Shown here in pieces: positions 44,020 through 52,371 of a DNA stretch of 64,000 nucleotides (position 1 is its first letter; the number at the start of each line of letters is the position of its first letter). A program made the position numbers and the translations under genes. The stretch comes from Fundidesulfovibrio terrae (GTDB lineage Bacteria; Desulfobacterota; Desulfovibrionia; Desulfovibrionales; Desulfovibrionaceae), in NCBI RefSeq assembly GCF_022808915.1, contig NZ_JAKZFS010000002.1, forward strand, positions 124,001-188,000, given 5' to 3'. The notes beneath the pieces were generated by a model. It made no database searches and was not told the DNA's origin. It saw nothing but the letters and a program-made list of their open reading frames with translations.

Positions 44020-45042
44020 ATGAGCTCAGTCCACGCGAGGCCCACGTCTTACGACGTCGCGGCCTGGATTCTGGCCGGCTTCGGGCTTCTGCTGGTCTTT
44101 CCGCTTCATCTGTTCTCGGCCCTGATGGCGGGGCTGCTCGTTTGCGAGCTCGTCCATCTGGCCGCGCCGCTTCTCAACGTCGCCAGGATCAGCCACCGCC
44201 GGGCCAAAATGGTGGTGGTCGGGCTTCTCGCGGCGGTGATCGTCTCGGTATTGGCCGCCCTGATCTGGAAGGCGGCCGTGTTCTTCCAAAGCGAAGAGGC
44301 GAGCCTGCAGGCCCTGCTCAAGAAGATGGCGGAGATTCTCGACAACGTTCGCGCCAAGGTGCCTGCCTGGGCGCTGGACAGCCTTCCGGAGAACGTCGAG
44401 GACATCAACCTGGGCGTAGCGTCGATGCTGCGGGAACACGCCGCCACCATGCAGGAGGCGGGAAAGGGGATCGGGCTGACCCTGGCCCACGTGGTCGTGG
44501 GAATGGCCCTGGGAGCCATCGTCTCGCTGACCGCCGAGACGACGCGGGAAGGCGGGTACGGCCCCCTGTCCGCCGCCCTGGTGGAGCGCGTCAGGCGCGT
44601 GGGCGACGCCTTCCGCTCCATCGTCTTCGCCCAGGTCCGCATTTCGGCGGTGAATACGCTGCTGACCTTTCTCTATCTCATCGTGGTCCTGCCCGCGCTG
44701 GGAGTCCACCTGCCCCTGGTCAAGACCATGGTGGCCATAACCTTCGTGGCGGGCCTTTTGCCGGTGGTGGGCAACCTGATCTCCAACACGGTCATCGTGG
44801 TGGTGAGCCTGAGTTATTCCTTCTCCATGGCGCTGTGGTCCCTGGCCTTTCTGGTGGTGATCCACAAGCTGGAGTATTTCCTCAATGCCCGCATCGTGGG
44901 TGGGCACATCAACGCCAGGACCTGGGAGCTCCTGCTGGCCATGGTGGTCATGGAGTCGGCCTTCGGGCTGGCCGGGCTGGTGGCCGCGCCGATCTACTAC
45001 GCCTACGTGAAGCGGGAACTCAGCGATCGGGGGCTTGTCTAG
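44020..45042 (+). CDS. AI-2E-family membrane permease
   Basis: Product of 340 residues, the usual length for AI-2E/PerM (YdiK-like) proteins. About seven hydrophobic segments: two close pairs near the N-terminus, a long amphipathic cytoplasmic region (SEEASLQALLKKMAEILDNV), then VNTLLTFLYLIVVLPALGV, VAITFVAGLLPVVGNLISNT with the family's PxxGxxI motif, and HKLEYFLNARIVGGHINARTWEL. Transport substrates in this family vary (autoinducer-2, Na+/H+). Start ATG 44020 with GGGAGGA. Follows the periplasmic helical gene by 65 bases. Confidence 0.85.
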   Translation: MSSVHARPTSYDVAAWILAGFGLLLVFPLHLFSALMAGLLVCELVHLAAPLLNVARISHRRAKMVVVGLLAAVIVSVLAALIWKAAVFFQSEEASLQALLKKMAEILDNVRAKVPAWALDSLPENVEDINLGVASMLREHAATMQEAGKGIGLTLAHVVVGMALGAIVSLTAETTREGGYGPLSAALVERVRRVGDAFRSIVFAQVRISAVNTLLTFLYLIVVLPALGVHLPLVKTMVAITFVAGLLPVVGNLISNTVIVVVSLSYSFSMALWSLAFLVVIHKLEYFLNARIVGGHINARTWELLLAMVVMESAFGLAGLVAAPIYYAYVKRELSDRGLV

Positions 45043-45097
45043 GGCGTTCGCAGGGACATTCACGGACAACACGCCCGCTCAACCCCGCGAAGCTGAA

Positions 45098-45137
45098 GGG
45101 GATCCCAAAGGGACTGGTCCCTTTGGCCGCCGGAGGC
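45098..45137 (+). repeat. Dispersed hairpin repeat, family A, copy 10
   Basis: GGGAT, stem CCCAAAGGGAC / GTCCCTTTGG (loop TG), tail CCGCCGGAGGC, ending 15 bases before the cupin stop on the other strand. Confidence 0.75.
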
Positions 45138-45152
45138 TCTTCTTCTCCCGCC

Positions 45153-45521
45153 TTACCCTTCCAGGTAAAGCGTTTCGCCCTGCGTCCTTTCGTCTCCGGT
45201 GGCGTCGCCGGTGTTCACGGTGGTGGCCGGTTCGATGAGCATGATGTGGACCTCTTCGGGCGCGTGGGGGCAGTGCTCCACGCCGCGCGGGATGGCCAGG
45301 GCCTGGCCTTCCTCCAGCCACACGTCGCCGTCGCGCAACTTGATGCACAGGCGGCCCTTGAGGACCACGAACATCTCATCCTCGTGCTCGTGGGCGTGCC
45401 AGACGAAGTCGCCCTGGATGCGGGCGAGCTTCACGAAGGTGTCGTTGATTTTGGCCGCCACGCGCGGCGACCACAGGGCGTCGATGCCGGAGACGGCTTT
45501 TTTCAGGTCGAGTGCTTTCAC
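45153..45521 (-). CDS. Small cupin-domain protein
   Basis: Product of 122 residues forming a single cupin barrel. The metal-binding motif is FVWHAHEHEDEMFVVLKG (three His and a Glu), with the second motif PRGVEHCPHAPEE supplying another His. Such proteins are often sugar or small-acid isomerases or regulators; substrate unknown. It lies 15 bases after the TPR/GGDEF gene on the same strand and is probably co-transcribed. Confidence 0.88.
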   Translation of the reverse strand: MKALDLKKAVSGIDALWSPRVAAKINDTFVKLARIQGDFVWHAHEHEDEMFVVLKGRLCIKLRDGDVWLEEGQALAIPRGVEHCPHAPEEVHIMLIEPATTVNTGDATGDERTQGETLYLEG

Positions 45522-45536
45522 GTTTCCTCCGGTTCG

Positions 45537-47942
45537 TTACGCCCGCGCTAAGGCCTGCCGCGCCTCCTCAACCTTCCCCTGCTTCTCCAGCGCCCGGGCC
45601 AGGTCCTTCCAGAACTGCTTCTGGTCGGGCCGGAGAGCCGCGCTCTGCCGCGCCAGGGCCTCGGCGATGGCCGGGTCCTCGCCGCCGTCCAGGTACATCC
45701 GGGCCAGCAGGTTCAGCGAAAACGCGTCCTTGGGGTCGTGCAGCAGGGCTTGGTGCAGGTACTCCCTGGCCTTCTCGGCGTGGCCCGAGGCCAGCTCCAC
45801 CCTCGCCAGGTGACGCACGGTGAGCTCCTTGCCCGAGGGCAGGGCCGCCGCCTTCTCGTAATACTTGCGCGCGTTGGCCAGCTTTCCGGCTTCCTCGGCC
45901 ATGCGCCCGAGGCGGAGCAGGCTGTACACATCCTGGGTGTTGAGCTTCAGGCAGCGCTGGAAGGCCTTGCGCGCCGCGGCTTCCTCTCCCAGGCGGTGGC
46001 AGGCGTGGCCCAGGTTGTACAGGGCCATGATGTTGCGCGGGTCCTTGGCGAGCACCCGTTCGAACTCGGCCTTGGCCTGGGCCATGCGTCCGAGCCTGGC
46101 CAGGCAGATGCCCAGCGAATTGCGCGCCAGCAGGTTCTCCTCGTCGGCCAGCAGGGCCAGCTTGTAGTCCTCCACGGCCCCGTACACGTCGCCCAGGGTG
46201 AAGAGCCGGTCGGCGCTGATGGTGAGCGAGATGGAGTCGAACACGGCGAGCTTTCGCCCCTGTGCGATGAGCAGCGAATGGTCCAGGGCCTTGCGGCAGT
46301 TCTCCAGCACGTCGGCCTTGCCGAAATTCAGGAACGGATATCCGGCCAGCCCCACGGCCAGCTTGAGCCCGAGGCGGGCTTCGGCCTGCTCCATGAAGGC
46401 GGCGAAGCGCTCCTTGAGCACCAGGGGATCGTGGCCGGGCACGAAGAGGATCAGGCTGCCGGTGGAGAAGCGCCCGCCCTGGGCGTCCTGGCCGAAGAAC
46501 TCGCGGCACAGGGCCGTGACCTCCTGCACGCGGGCCTCGGCCGGAGAGCCGCCTTGGAGCTGGCGTTCCTTGCCCGGCTCGGGCAGGCGGATGAGCGCCA
46601 GGGTGAACACGCTCTGGGCCTCGCGGGCCAGGCTGATGTGGCGGATGAAGTCGCGGTGGCCGAGCAGCCCGCTGACCATGTCGCGCTGCGGCGGCGCTGC
46701 GGGCTCGGAGTCGGCCGCGAAGAGGTCCTCGGGTTCCTGGGCCAGAAGCAGCCGGTCGCCGGGTTCGATGGTCCAGGAGGCGTCGGTCAGGTGCAGCACC
46801 TCGGCGAAGCTCACGTCCTCCTGGGTCTCCATGAGGATGATCTCGCCCTTGACCATGGCCGGATAGCGCCCGGACACCCGGTGGTCTCCGCCGCGCACCA
46901 GGGCGTGCGCCCCGTCGAAGCGCGGGGACCACACCAGGAAGCGCTGGCCCTCCTTGGCGTCCACGCCCCGTCCCAGGCTGACCGCCAGGCGGCCGAGCGG
47001 CAGGCATTCCAGCACCTGCCCTCCCTCGCGCAGGAGCTTCGAGAAGCTCATGACCTGGTCGCGGCCCAGGTCCTTGGCGCAGGCCAGGGTCTTGCGGGCC
47101 TTCTGCACCAGGATGCGCGCGGCCTCGCCCACCGGGGCGGCCAGCTGCCCGCCGTGCAGGTCGCGGGGATAGACCGCGAAACCGGCGCTCACCGTGAGGC
47201 GCACCCGCTCGCCGTTGACCGGGTATTCGTAGATCTCCTCGGCCACGGCGGCGCGGAAGGACTCGGCCAGTTCCTGGCAGCGGGCAGGGGAGGCCCCGGG
47301 CAGGAGCACCGCGAACACGTCCTCGCCCAGGCGCGCGCAGAGGGCGCCGTCCGGCGCCTTCTCGGCCAGCAGCGCGCCGAGCTTGGCCAGCAGCGACTCG
47401 CCGAAGAGGTAGCCGTACCCTTGGTTCACCCAGGAGAAGAAATCCACGTCGAAGAGCGCAAGCCCGAAACTGCCGCGCGCCTCGCCCGGAGCGTCCAGAC
47501 AGCTGGCCGAGCCGGGCAGGATGCAGGCCTGCACCAGCTCGATTTCGCGTTCCATGGCCCGCATGAGGCTGGCCCGGTTGTCCAGGCCCGTGACCGCGTC
47601 GGTGCGGCAGGCCTTGGAAAGCAGCAGGTTCTCCAGGCAGAGCGCGGCCGCCCGAGAGAGAAGCGGCAGCATTTTCGCCTGCACGCCCTTGGCCCCTTTG
47701 GCCATGAACATCCCCAGAAGCTCGCCGTCAAGCGTCAGCGGCAGCAGGAGCTTCTGCTCGCCCCGCAGGTATTCGGCAGTCAGCGTCCCGGCGTCGGCGT
47801 CCGACGGCGGGAAGTACAGGCTGTAGGACTTGAAGGGGACGAAAGCCTGCAGGGCGTCCTTGAGGGCGTGCTCCCCGGCGATGAGGTCGCGGCGGGTGAG
47901 GCTGACTCCCAGGGGGCGCTTGGGGGGGGTGCTCTGTCGCAT
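45537..47942 (-). CDS. Degenerate GGDEF protein with C-terminal TPR repeats
   Basis: Product of 801 residues. An N-terminal GAF-like region (about 15-110) leads into a GGDEF domain (about 110-270) whose active motif reads RLGEDVF at 204-210 instead of GGDEF, so catalysis is unlikely. A middle part (about 290-560) contains a second GGDEF-like fold (GHRDFIRHISLAREAQSVFT, FSTGSLILFVPGHDP) with no signature. From about 590 to the end come five or six TPR-like units (NSLGICLARLGRMAQAKAEF, NLGHACHRLGEEAAARKAF). It may be a scaffold or nucleotide sensor rather than an enzyme. Start ATG 47942 lacks a good Shine-Dalgarno and is uncertain. Confidence 0.8.
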   Translation of the reverse strand: MRQSTPPKRPLGVSLTRRDLIAGEHALKDALQAFVPFKSYSLYFPPSDADAGTLTAEYLRGEQKLLLPLTLDGELLGMFMAKGAKGVQAKMLPLLSRAAALCLENLLLSKACRTDAVTGLDNRASLMRAMEREIELVQACILPGSASCLDAPGEARGSFGLALFDVDFFSWVNQGYGYLFGESLLAKLGALLAEKAPDGALCARLGEDVFAVLLPGASPARCQELAESFRAAVAEEIYEYPVNGERVRLTVSAGFAVYPRDLHGGQLAAPVGEAARILVQKARKTLACAKDLGRDQVMSFSKLLREGGQVLECLPLGRLAVSLGRGVDAKEGQRFLVWSPRFDGAHALVRGGDHRVSGRYPAMVKGEIILMETQEDVSFAEVLHLTDASWTIEPGDRLLLAQEPEDLFAADSEPAAPPQRDMVSGLLGHRDFIRHISLAREAQSVFTLALIRLPEPGKERQLQGGSPAEARVQEVTALCREFFGQDAQGGRFSTGSLILFVPGHDPLVLKERFAAFMEQAEARLGLKLAVGLAGYPFLNFGKADVLENCRKALDHSLLIAQGRKLAVFDSISLTISADRLFTLGDVYGAVEDYKLALLADEENLLARNSLGICLARLGRMAQAKAEFERVLAKDPRNIMALYNLGHACHRLGEEAAARKAFQRCLKLNTQDVYSLLRLGRMAEEAGKLANARKYYEKAAALPSGKELTVRHLARVELASGHAEKAREYLHQALLHDPKDAFSLNLLARMYLDGGEDPAIAEALARQSAALRPDQKQFWKDLARALEKQGKVEEARQALARA

Positions 47943-48036
47943 GCCAAGGTCATAGCTGGCGCGGCGCGCCGCGGCAAGGGGGGCGGGGTTGCCCGGGCAT
48001 CCTGCGTGGTATAGGATTGACGCCCGGAGACACGCC

Positions 48037-48570
48037 ATGAAGGACAATCCAGTACTCGCGGCCATGCGCGAGCGCCGCAGCATCCGCCGCTACACGCAGG
48101 AGCCGGTCACGCTTCAGGAAATCGAGGCCATCCTCGAGGCCGGGCGCTGGGCCCCCAGCGGGCTCAACAACCAGCCCTGGCGGTTCCTGGTGGTGCGCGC
48201 GGGCGATCCCCGCCAGGAGATCCTGGCCGGCAAGACCAAGTACGCCCACATCGTGAGCCGGGCTCGCGCGCTTTTCTGCGTCTTCCTGGACCGCGAGGCG
48301 GGCTACAACCGCTCCAAGGACCTCCAGGGAGTGGGGGCCTGCCTGCAGAACATGCTGCTGGCGGCCCACGCGCAGGGGCTTGGCGCCGTATGGCTGGGCG
48401 AGATCATCAACCAGGAACCGGAAGTGACCAGGGCGCTCGGACTCGACCAGTCCCGCCTGGAGCTCATGGCCGTGCTGGCCGTGGGCAGGCCCGACCAGGC
48501 CGGGTCGTCGGACCGCAAACCGCTGGGCGAGCTCCTCCTGGAGCCGGTGGCGCGCAAGGAGCAGGCATGA
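48037..48570 (+). CDS. Nitroreductase-family flavoprotein
   Basis: FMN-dependent oxidoreductase of 177 residues. RERRSIRRYTQEPVTLQEIE at the N-terminus carries the FMN-phosphate Arg residues, APSGLNNQPWRFLVV is the central FMN motif, and GACLQNMLLAAHAQGLGAVWLG is the typical helix. Substrate unknown. Start ATG 48037. Its TGA overlaps the next ATG (ATGA at 48567-48570), so it leads a tightly coupled four-gene operon ending with comF. Confidence 0.9.
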   Translation: MKDNPVLAAMRERRSIRRYTQEPVTLQEIEAILEAGRWAPSGLNNQPWRFLVVRAGDPRQEILAGKTKYAHIVSRARALFCVFLDREAGYNRSKDLQGVGACLQNMLLAAHAQGLGAVWLGEIINQEPEVTRALGLDQSRLELMAVLAVGRPDQAGSSDRKPLGELLLEPVARKEQA

Positions 48571-49193
48571 GGGTCGAGACGTTCGCATTGGGGCCGCTTG
48601 AGACCAACAGCTATCTGGCCATCGAGGGCCGGAACGCCGTGGCCGTGGACGCGGGGGGCGACCCCGCTCCCATGCTCCGCCACATCGCCAAGCACGGCCT
48701 GACCCTGACCCACGTGCTGCTCACGCACTTGCATTTCGACCACACCTATGGGGCCCAGGCCCTGCACGAGGCCACGGGAGCGCCCGTGCTGGCCGGGTCC
48801 GGGGACGCCTACCTGATGGATTCGGAGCTGGGCCAGGGCGGCTTCATGGGGCTGCCGCGCATCAAGCCGTTCACGTACACGGCCATCGAGCCCGGCGACT
48901 TCGAGGTGCTCGGCCAGCCGTGCACGGCCCTGTTCACGCCCGGGCACACCGCGGGCAGCCTGTCCTACTATTTCCCCCAGAGCGGCGTGGTCTTCGCCGG
49001 GGATGTGCTGTTCTTCCGCAACATCGGGCGCACGGACTTCCCGGGCGGGAGCATGGAGACGCTGCTGGACTCGGTGAAGACGCAGATTTTCAGCCTGCCG
49101 CGCGAGACCGTGGTCTATTCGGGCCACGGCCCCGAGACCAGCGTGGGGGAGGAGATCCTGCACAACCCGTATTTCTCGGACTTCGCGCGCTAG
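48567..49193 (+). CDS. Metallo-beta-lactamase-fold hydrolase (glyoxalase II-like)
   Basis: Product of 208 residues with the di-metal motif THLHFDHTYG, downstream His in FTPGHTAGSL and Asp in FAGDVLFF, and final SGHGPETSVGEE. The LFFRNIGRTDFPGGS segment is typical of the glyoxalase II-like hydrolase branch. It probably hydrolyses a thioester or related bond. Start ATG 48567 overlaps the nitroreductase stop and has AAGGAG before it. A three-base gap separates it from the next gene. Confidence 0.92.
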   Translation: MRVETFALGPLETNSYLAIEGRNAVAVDAGGDPAPMLRHIAKHGLTLTHVLLTHLHFDHTYGAQALHEATGAPVLAGSGDAYLMDSELGQGGFMGLPRIKPFTYTAIEPGDFEVLGQPCTALFTPGHTAGSLSYYFPQSGVVFAGDVLFFRNIGRTDFPGGSMETLLDSVKTQIFSLPRETVVYSGHGPETSVGEEILHNPYFSDFAR

Positions 49194-49196
49194 GCC

Positions 49197-49823
49197 ATGG
49201 AAAGCATCGTCCGGAACATCGGCGAGGAGCATCGCCCTCTGGTGCTGGCGTGCAGCCCGCGCAAGGGCGGCAACTCCGACCTGGGGGCCGGGCTGATCGC
49301 CCGGGGGCTTGAGTCCGCCGGAGCCGAGGCGCGCGTCGTCCACCTGCGCGAGCGCTCGGTCCTGCCCTGCAAGGGCTGCCAGGGGTGCGGCCCGAAATCC
49401 GGGTTCGCCTGCCCGCTCATGAAGCGCGACCAGGCCGAGGAGCTGTTCGGGCTGATCCTGGCCGCGCCCATGCTGTTTTTCGCCTGCCCCATCTATTTCT
49501 ACCACGTCCCGGCCCTGTTCAAGGCCCTCATCGACCGCGCCCAGCGCTACTACGAGGCCAAGAACGCCGGAGACCCGGTGCTCACCGCCATTCCCAAGAG
49601 AAAGGCCCACGTCTTCCTGGTGGGCGGCAGGTCGCGGGGCGAGCGGCTCTTCGAGGGGACGCTTCTGACCATGCGCTACTTCCTGTGGCCCTTCGGCGCG
49701 ACCCTGGCCGGTGACCTGTGCCTGCACGGCATCGACGCCCCGGGCGACCTGCGCGCCGACGAGGCCGCGCAGGCCCGCGTGACGGCCTTCGCCCGTGACG
49801 CCTGGGAGGGGCGCGGGCGCTGA
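49197..49823 (+). CDS. Flavodoxin-like NAD(P)H oxidoreductase with Cys cluster
   Basis: Product of 208 residues of the NADPH-dependent FMN reductase family. Features: LVLACSPRKGGNSDLGAGLI (phosphate loop), LPCKGCQGCGPKSGFACPL (four Cys, possible cluster or disulfide centre) and MLFFACPIYFYHVPALFKALIDR (FMN site). The Cys pattern resembles the flavoprotein at 31044. Start ATG 49197 (three bases after the previous stop). Its TGA overlaps the comF ATG (TGATG). Confidence 0.88.
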   Translation: MESIVRNIGEEHRPLVLACSPRKGGNSDLGAGLIARGLESAGAEARVVHLRERSVLPCKGCQGCGPKSGFACPLMKRDQAEELFGLILAAPMLFFACPIYFYHVPALFKALIDRAQRYYEAKNAGDPVLTAIPKRKAHVFLVGGRSRGERLFEGTLLTMRYFLWPFGATLAGDLCLHGIDAPGDLRADEAAQARVTAFARDAWEGRGR

Positions 49824-50548
49824 TGTTCGGCCTGTTGCGCCGTCTGGCCGGCTCGCGCTGCCTGGTGTGCGCGGCCGTGACCGATGGCCCCGGGCTGTGC
49901 GCGCGCTGCGCCGAGGGGCTCAGGCCACGCCTGTCGGGATTCTGCCCGGGCTGCGGGGAGATGCCCGAAGACGAGGCCCAGGCCGTGACCCTGTGCGCGG
50001 CGTGCCGGCTTACGCCCCGGCCGTGGGCCGCGCTGGGATTTTTCGGGGAGTATTCCGGGGCGCTGCGGGATGCGGTGCTGTCGCTCAAGTTCGGCGGCAG
50101 GCTCGGCTCCATGGGGCTTCTGGGCGACCTGGCCCGGCACGCCTACCGGCTGAACCGGGAGCGCCCCGGCGGATTCTGCGCCGAAGGCCCCGAGGTGGTG
50201 GCCGCCGTGCCCATGCATTGGCGAAGGCTCTTGACGCGCGGCTACAACCAGAGCATGGAGCTGGCCCGGGCCGTGGCCGCCGGGCTCGGCAGGCCGCTCG
50301 CACTGCGGGCGCTTGCCAAGGTGCGCCACACCCGCCCCCAGAGCAGGCTTTCGGCCAGGGAGCGCAAGGCCAACCTGGACGGGGCCTTTGCGGCGGACGC
50401 CGCCATCGTGGGCGGCAGGCGGGTGCTGCTGGTGGACGACGTGATGACCACCGGCTCCACTCTGGAGGCGGCCTCGCGGGCGCTCCTGTCGGCCGGGGCC
50501 GACCGGGTTGAGGTGCTCGTGCTGGCGCGGGATCGAAAAAGGGGTTGA
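49823..50548 (+). CDS. comF: ComF family phosphoribosyltransferase-like protein
   Basis: Product of 241 residues. The N-terminal zinc-finger region has Cys pairs (CLVCAAV, CARC, CPGCGE, CAAC), followed by the double-glycine region and the PRTase signature VLLVDDVMTTGSTLEAA. Linked in other bacteria to DNA uptake and helicase partners, but its general role in non-competent bacteria is unclear. Last gene of the nitroreductase-MBL-flavoprotein-comF unit, translationally coupled to the gene before. The rplU promoter overlaps its stop codon. Confidence 0.92.
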   Translation: MFGLLRRLAGSRCLVCAAVTDGPGLCARCAEGLRPRLSGFCPGCGEMPEDEAQAVTLCAACRLTPRPWAALGFFGEYSGALRDAVLSLKFGGRLGSMGLLGDLARHAYRLNRERPGGFCAEGPEVVAAVPMHWRRLLTRGYNQSMELARAVAAGLGRPLALRALAKVRHTRPQSRLSARERKANLDGAFAADAAIVGGRRVLLVDDVMTTGSTLEAASRALLSAGADRVEVLVLARDRKRG

Positions 50549-50573
50549 CTTTTTTTGGGGCCGTCCTTAAGAA
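50545..50573 (+). promoter_or_regulatory. Probable sigma-70 promoter of rplU-rpmA
   Basis: TTGACT (50545-50550), 17 bases, TAAGAA (50568-50573). The -35 box overlaps the comF stop. Spacing is ideal, the -10 box is fair. A weak inverted repeat (CCGTCC/GAACGG) lies in the leader. Confidence 0.5.
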
Positions 50574-50604
50574 CGGCTTCCCCGTTTGCGGAGGTCTATC
50601 TATC

Positions 50605-50916
50605 ATGTACGCTATTGTTGAAACTGGCGGTAAGCAGTACCGCGTCGAGGAAGGCGCCAAGATCACCGTGGAGAAGCTCACGGCTGACGCTGGCGCGGAA
50701 GTGGCCCTGGAGAAGGTTCTCCTGGTGGGCGAAGCCGCTGGCCTGAAGGTCGGCGCTCCGTACGTGTCCGGCGCCAAGGTGACTTGCGAGGTGGTCGAGC
50801 ATATGCGTGGCCCCAAGATCGTGGTCTTCCACAAGTGGCGTCGCAACGACTCCCACAAGAAGACCGGCCATCGCCAGGATCTTACCACCCTGAAGATCAA
50901 GTCGATCCAGGCATAG
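50605..50916 (+). CDS. rplU: Ribosomal protein L21
   Basis: Large-subunit ribosomal protein binding 23S rRNA. The 103-residue product begins [20 protein letters not shown] and ends with the RNA-binding segment [20 protein letters not shown] and [11 protein letters not shown]. Normal length. Start ATG 50605 has GGAGGT upstream. It is followed after ten bases by rpmA, the usual pair. Confidence 0.98.
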   Translation: MYAIVETGGKQYRVEEGAKITVEKLTADAGAEVALEKVLLVGEAAGLKVGAPYVSGAKVTCEVVEHMRGPKIVVFHKWRRNDSHKKTGHRQDLTTLKIKSIQA

Positions 50917-50926
50917 GAGGCACACC

Positions 50927-51196
50927 ATGGCTCACAAAAAAGCAGGCGGCAGTTCGCGTAACGGCCGCGACAGCGCCGGACAACGCCGCGGCGTCAAGCG
51001 CTACGGCGGCCAGGTGGTCAAGGCCGGAAACATCCTGGTGCGCCAGCTGGGCACCAAGTTCCATCCCGGCGAAAACGTCGGACTGGGCAAGGACTTCACC
51101 CTGTTCGCCCTGATCGACGGCACCGTGGCTTTCGAGAAGTACACCCGCAACCGCAAGGTGAAGACCCGGGTGAAGATCGTTCCCCTCGCCGCGTAA
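50927..51196 (+). CDS. rpmA: Ribosomal protein L27
   Basis: Large-subunit ribosomal protein near the peptidyl-transferase centre. The 89-residue product starts [16 protein letters not shown] and continues [20 protein letters not shown], fully typical. No N-terminal extension of the kind cleaved in Firmicutes. GGAGG precedes the ATG. In the usual order, obgE would follow, but here motB does, after a terminator. Confidence 0.98.
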   Translation: MAHKKAGGSSRNGRDSAGQRRGVKRYGGQVVKAGNILVRQLGTKFHPGENVGLGKDFTLFALIDGTVAFEKYTRNRKVKTRVKIVPLAA

Positions 51197-51224
51197 CGCG
51201 CGCGCCGGGAACACCATTTTCCGG

Positions 51225-51260
51225 AAGCGGGGCGATCCGATTGGATCGCCCCGCTTTTTT
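51225..51260 (+). terminator. Rho-independent terminator of rplU-rpmA
   Basis: Perfect 14-bp stem AAGCGGGGCGATCC and complement, loop GATT, followed by TTTT. Confidence 0.93.
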
Positions 51261-51325
51261 GCGTGCCGCTTGCATCGGGGCCTTGGGCGACCTATCTAGA
51301 TGGGCGTCAGGCGGAATAATTCGCA

Positions 51326-51341
51326 TGGCCCGGGTATTGCA
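51326..51341 (+). promoter_or_regulatory. Sigma-54 (-24/-12) promoter of motB-motA
   Basis: TGGCCCGGGTATTGCA matches TGGCACG-N4-TTGCA with one mismatch, and the invariant GG and GC are exactly ten bases apart. The expected start at about 51351 leaves a short leader with GGAAGGGAG before the motB ATG at 51368. Flagellar genes are often sigma-54 dependent, which fits. Confidence 0.7.
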
Positions 51342-51367
51342 TTGATTTTCCCCCGGAAGGGAGCGCC

Positions 51368-52351
51368 ATGGCGGACAAGGAACACAAGAAAGTCATCATC
51401 AAGAAGGTGAAGAAGGGCGGACACGGCGGTGCGCACGGCGGCAGCTGGAAGGTGGCCTATGCCGACTTCGTCACCGCCATGATGGCCTTCTTCCTGGTCA
51501 TGTGGCTGGTCAACTCCGTCACCGTGGAGAAGCGCGAGCAGATCGCCCAGTATTTCCAGTCCTTCAGCCTCATCGACACCGGGGGCAGGCCGGGGCTCAT
51601 CCCGGCCACGGACCTCTCCCAGGTCGCCCAGGAGAACAACCCTCCGAACATCGTGGAGCCCATCTCCGAGAACCCGGCCAGCCCGGCCAAGGAGAAGTCC
51701 GAGGCCGAGAAGGCCGCCGAGGCCATCAAGGAGGCCATCGAGGCCAAGACCCCGGACATGAAGGACCAGATCATCGTCAAGACCGAGGCGGACAAGGTCA
51801 TCGTGGAGGTGACCGACGACGCCAAGGGCAAGCCGCTCTTCGCCCTGGGCAAGTCCGACCTGACCCAGGACGCCAAGCGCGCCCTGGCCGCCGCCGCGCC
51901 GCCCATATCCAAGGCGGGCAAGGGCAAGCTGACCATCGAAGGCCACACCGACGCCTACACCTACGCCGGGGAGCGCTTCACCAACTGGGAGCTCTCCACC
52001 GACCGGGCCTCGGCCGCGCGCAGGGAGCTGGAGAAGGCGGGCGTGTCGCCGGACTCCGTGGGCGTGGTGGCCGGGTACGCGGCCACGCGGCCCTTCGTGC
52101 CGGACAACGTCTACGACCCCAAGAACCGCCGCATCCGGCTGGTCATGGAGGTGCCCCAGCCGCCCAAGGAGGCAGGCAGCGACTCCGGGGCCAAGGCCAA
52201 GACAGCCGAGGCCAAGGGCAAGCCCAACATCTTCGACAAGCCCCAGGAGCCTCCGGCCCCGCCGGTATCGCCCATCCCCAAGGAGAAGCGGGAAATCCTG
52301 GACCAGCAGATCGAAAGGCTTTACGACGAAAGCATCAAAGGCAAACAATAA
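51368..52351 (+). CDS. motB: Flagellar motor stator protein MotB, copy 1
   Basis: Inner-membrane stator subunit that anchors to peptidoglycan and forms the ion channel with MotA. The 327-residue product has a basic N-terminus, one membrane helix with the ion-binding Asp33 (SWKVAYADFVTAMMAFFLVMWL), a linker rich in Glu, Lys and Ala (about 100-150), then an OmpA-like domain (about 150-260) with LTIEGHTDAYTYAG and NWELSTDRASAARREL. A proline-rich, charged tail of about 60 residues follows, longer than usual. It precedes motA, the reverse of the common motA-motB order. Sigma-54 promoter upstream. Confidence 0.93.
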   Translation: MADKEHKKVIIKKVKKGGHGGAHGGSWKVAYADFVTAMMAFFLVMWLVNSVTVEKREQIAQYFQSFSLIDTGGRPGLIPATDLSQVAQENNPPNIVEPISENPASPAKEKSEAEKAAEAIKEAIEAKTPDMKDQIIVKTEADKVIVEVTDDAKGKPLFALGKSDLTQDAKRALAAAAPPISKAGKGKLTIEGHTDAYTYAGERFTNWELSTDRASAARRELEKAGVSPDSVGVVAGYAATRPFVPDNVYDPKNRRIRLVMEVPQPPKEAGSDSGAKAKTAEAKGKPNIFDKPQEPPAPPVSPIPKEKREILDQQIERLYDESIKGKQ

Positions 52352-52371
52352 CAGGCACGGATGCGTAACGC

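Noticed and set aside
45738-48014. 758-codon plus-strand frame opposite the TPR/GGDEF gene
   Set aside because: Same shadow effect; the minus-strand protein has TPR and GGDEF-like structure.
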